A DNA stretch of 6,038 bases from Caulobacter sp. B11 (lineage in GTDB: Bacteria > Pseudomonadota > Alphaproteobacteria > Caulobacterales > Caulobacteraceae). The notes under the pieces are model-generated. The model was not told where the DNA came from. It did no database searches and was given only the letters and a program-made list of their open reading frames with translations. Shown one piece after another: positions 4,619 through 6,038 of this stretch. The stretch spans positions 1 through 6,038 of the forward strand of contig NZ_PEGG01000121.1 in assembly GCF_002737765.1 (NCBI RefSeq), given 5' to 3'. Position 1 is the first letter of the stretch; the number at the start of each line of letters is the position of its first letter. The position numbers and the translations under genes were made by a program.

Positions 4619-6038
4619 ATGACCGACTCCCCTGAAAAGACCGAAGACGCCTTCCGCCCCGAGGCCCGCGCCCCGCGCGGCTTCGCCGACAAGCGGGCCC
4701 GCGACCTGCGGGCCGAGCGGGCCATCCTGGAGGCGGTGTCGACGGTCTATGAGCGCCATGGCTTCGAGGCGCTGGACACCGGGGCCTTCGAATATGCCGA
4801 CGCGCTTGGCAAGTTCCTGCCCGACGCCGACCGTCCCAATGAGGGCGTCTTCGCCCTGCAGGATGATGACGAGCAGTGGATGGCGCTGCGTTATGACCTG
4901 ACCGCGCCCCTGGCCCGCTTCGCCGCCCAGAACTGGGAGACCCTGGCCAAGCCGTTCCGCCGCTATGCCTATGGCCCGGTGTGGCGCAACGAGAAGCCCG
5001 GCCCCGGCCGGTTCCGCGAATTCATCCAGTGCGACGCCGACACCGTCGGCTCGGCCCGGCCCGAGGCAGACGCCGAGATCATCGCCATGGCCGTGGCGGG
5101 GCTGGAGGCGGCGGGCCTGCCGCGCGGCTCGGCGGTGCTGAAGATCAATAACCGCAAGCTGCTCAACGGCCTGCTGACCGCCGCCGGGGTCGAGACCAAC
5201 GGCCAGAAGCTGGCGGTGCTGCGCGCCGTCGACAAGTTGGACCGGCTGGGCGTCGAGGGCGTGCGGCTGCTGCTGGGCGAGGGCCGGCTGGACGAGAGCG
5301 GCGCCTTCACCAAGGGCGCGGGCCTGGTGGGCCGGGCGACCGACGCGGTGCTCGACTTCGTCCAGGCCGGTTCCGGCGGGCGGAGCGACACCCTGAGCAA
5401 GATCGCCAATGTCATCGGCGGCTCGGCCGAGGGCGACGAGGGCCTCAACGAACTGGCCCTGATCGATGCGGCCTTGAAGAGCCTGGGCGTGGCCGATGAC
5501 CAGGCGATGTTCGAGCCGTCGATCGTGCGCGGGCTGGAATACTACACCGGCGCGGTGTTCGAGGCCGAGCTGCTGCTGTCGACACTCGACGACAAGGGGG
5601 CCAAGGTCTCGTTCGGCTCGATCGGCGGCGGCGGGCGCTATGACGACCTGGTGGCGCGGTTCACCGGCCAGCAGACCCCGGCCACGGGCTTTTCGTTCGG
5701 CGTCACCCGCCTGGCCTCGGCCCTGCGGGCGGCCGGGCGCGAGCCGGGCGGCGCGGCGCGGGGGCCGGTGGTGGTCATCGTCTTCGACCAGGCCCACATG
5801 GGCGAGTATTTTTCCGTGGCCTCGGAGCTGCGCAACGCCGGCATCGCCGCCGAGGTCTATCTGGGAACCTCGGGCATGCGGCCGCAGATGAAATATGCCG
5901 ACCGGCGCATGGCCCCGGCGGCGATCATGCTGGGCGGCGACGAGATCGCGGCCGGCACCGTCACCATCAAGGACCTCGACCTGGGCCGGCAACTGGCCTC
6001 CGGCGTGGCCGACAACGCCGCCTGGAAGGCGCAGCGTC
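4619..6038 (+). CDS. hisS: Histidyl-tRNA synthetase (3' end beyond the window)
   Basis: This cytoplasmic class II aminoacyl-tRNA synthetase attaches histidine to tRNA-His using ATP. 473 codons are present without a stop. Residues 20-370 form the catalytic core: LRYDLTAPLAR (90-100, ATP/Thr loop), motif 2 YGPVWRNEKPGPGRFREF (118-135), the HisRS signature VRGLEYYTG (303-311, with the catalytic Arg304), a second histidine-binding signature GGGGRYDDL (336-344) and motif 3 GFSFGVTRL (357-365). From about 383 (GPVVVIVFD) the alpha/beta anticodon-binding domain begins. The ribosome site AAGGA lies 5 bases before the ATG. HisRS proteins in related bacteria are only slightly longer, so probably only the last few residues are missing. 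It is preceded by a His-rich leader ORF and alternative hairpins suggesting control by histidine or tRNA-His charging. Codon use is strongly GC-rich, typical of a native core gene. Confidence 0.98.
   Translation, partial: MTDSPEKTEDAFRPEARAPRGFADKRARDLRAERAILEAVSTVYERHGFEALDTGAFEYADALGKFLPDADRPNEGVFALQDDDEQWMALRYDLTAPLARFAAQNWETLAKPFRRYAYGPVWRNEKPGPGRFREFIQCDADTVGSARPEADAEIIAMAVAGLEAAGLPRGSAVLKINNRKLLNGLLTAAGVETNGQKLAVLRAVDKLDRLGVEGVRLLLGEGRLDESGAFTKGAGLVGRATDAVLDFVQAGSGGRSDTLSKIANVIGGSAEGDEGLNELALIDAALKSLGVADDQAMFEPSIVRGLEYYTGAVFEAELLLSTLDDKGAKVSFGSIGGGGRYDDLVARFTGQQTPATGFSFGVTRLASALRAAGREPGGAARGPVVVIVFDQAHMGEYFSVASELRNAGIAAEVYLGTSGMRPQMKYADRRMAPAAIMLGGDEIAAGTVTIKDLDLGRQLASGVADNAAWKAQR

Noticed and set aside
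4607..5992. 461-codon open frame antisense to hisS
   Set aside because: It is the mirror of strongly biased GC-rich hisS codons. The product is low-complexity in Gly, Arg, Gln and Ala with no recognisable domain, and hisS shows all HisRS motifs on the other strand.

Overview
The window looks like a stretch of chromosome from a high-GC alphaproteobacterium, probably of the Caulobacter/Phenylobacterium group. This is inferred from three things: the GC-rich codon use of hisS; several copies of a two-hairpin REP-like intergenic repeat; and two perfect matches to the Caulobacter housekeeping -10 consensus GCTANAWC just upstream of genes. No taxonomic marker was searched, so the assignment is provisional.

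Layout, left to right. Positions 1-76 hold no confident gene. Positions 77-1400 hold an IS110-family insertion sequence (transposase 388-1326) lying between two REP-like repeats that point toward each other. Its 5' non-coding end (about 132-387) is highly structured and is where an IS110-group bridge RNA would be encoded. After an empty, partly AT-rich spacer comes a small exported TPR-like protein (1684-2217). A 588-base gene-free stretch follows, with an inverted pair of REP-like repeats (2276-2446) and a long, near-perfect inverted repeat (2508-2601). A gene of unknown function begins at 2806. Its downstream part lies in two other frames (2806-3472), as if two single bases had been lost. 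Another REP-like repeat, a possible 46-codon minus-strand gene and a lower-GC three-TM membrane protein (3850-4356) come next. The right end is hisS, histidyl-tRNA synthetase, running off the window at 6038.

The most interesting signal is upstream of hisS. A 26-residue ORF at 4451-4531 carries two His-His-His runs (HHHGRHHH). A consensus -10 box ends eight bases before its ATG, so the transcript may start on or next to that ATG. Between this ORF and hisS are mutually exclusive RNA hairpins. Together they look like a histidine-responsive leader-peptide attenuator controlling the cognate aminoacyl-tRNA synthetase, comparable in logic to the pheM leader of Escherichia coli pheST.

Apart from hisS and its leader, the genes do not form an evident pathway. 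The region from 77 to about 4360 reads as an accessory, repeat-rich segment with an IS, a decayed gene and a compositionally foreign membrane protein.
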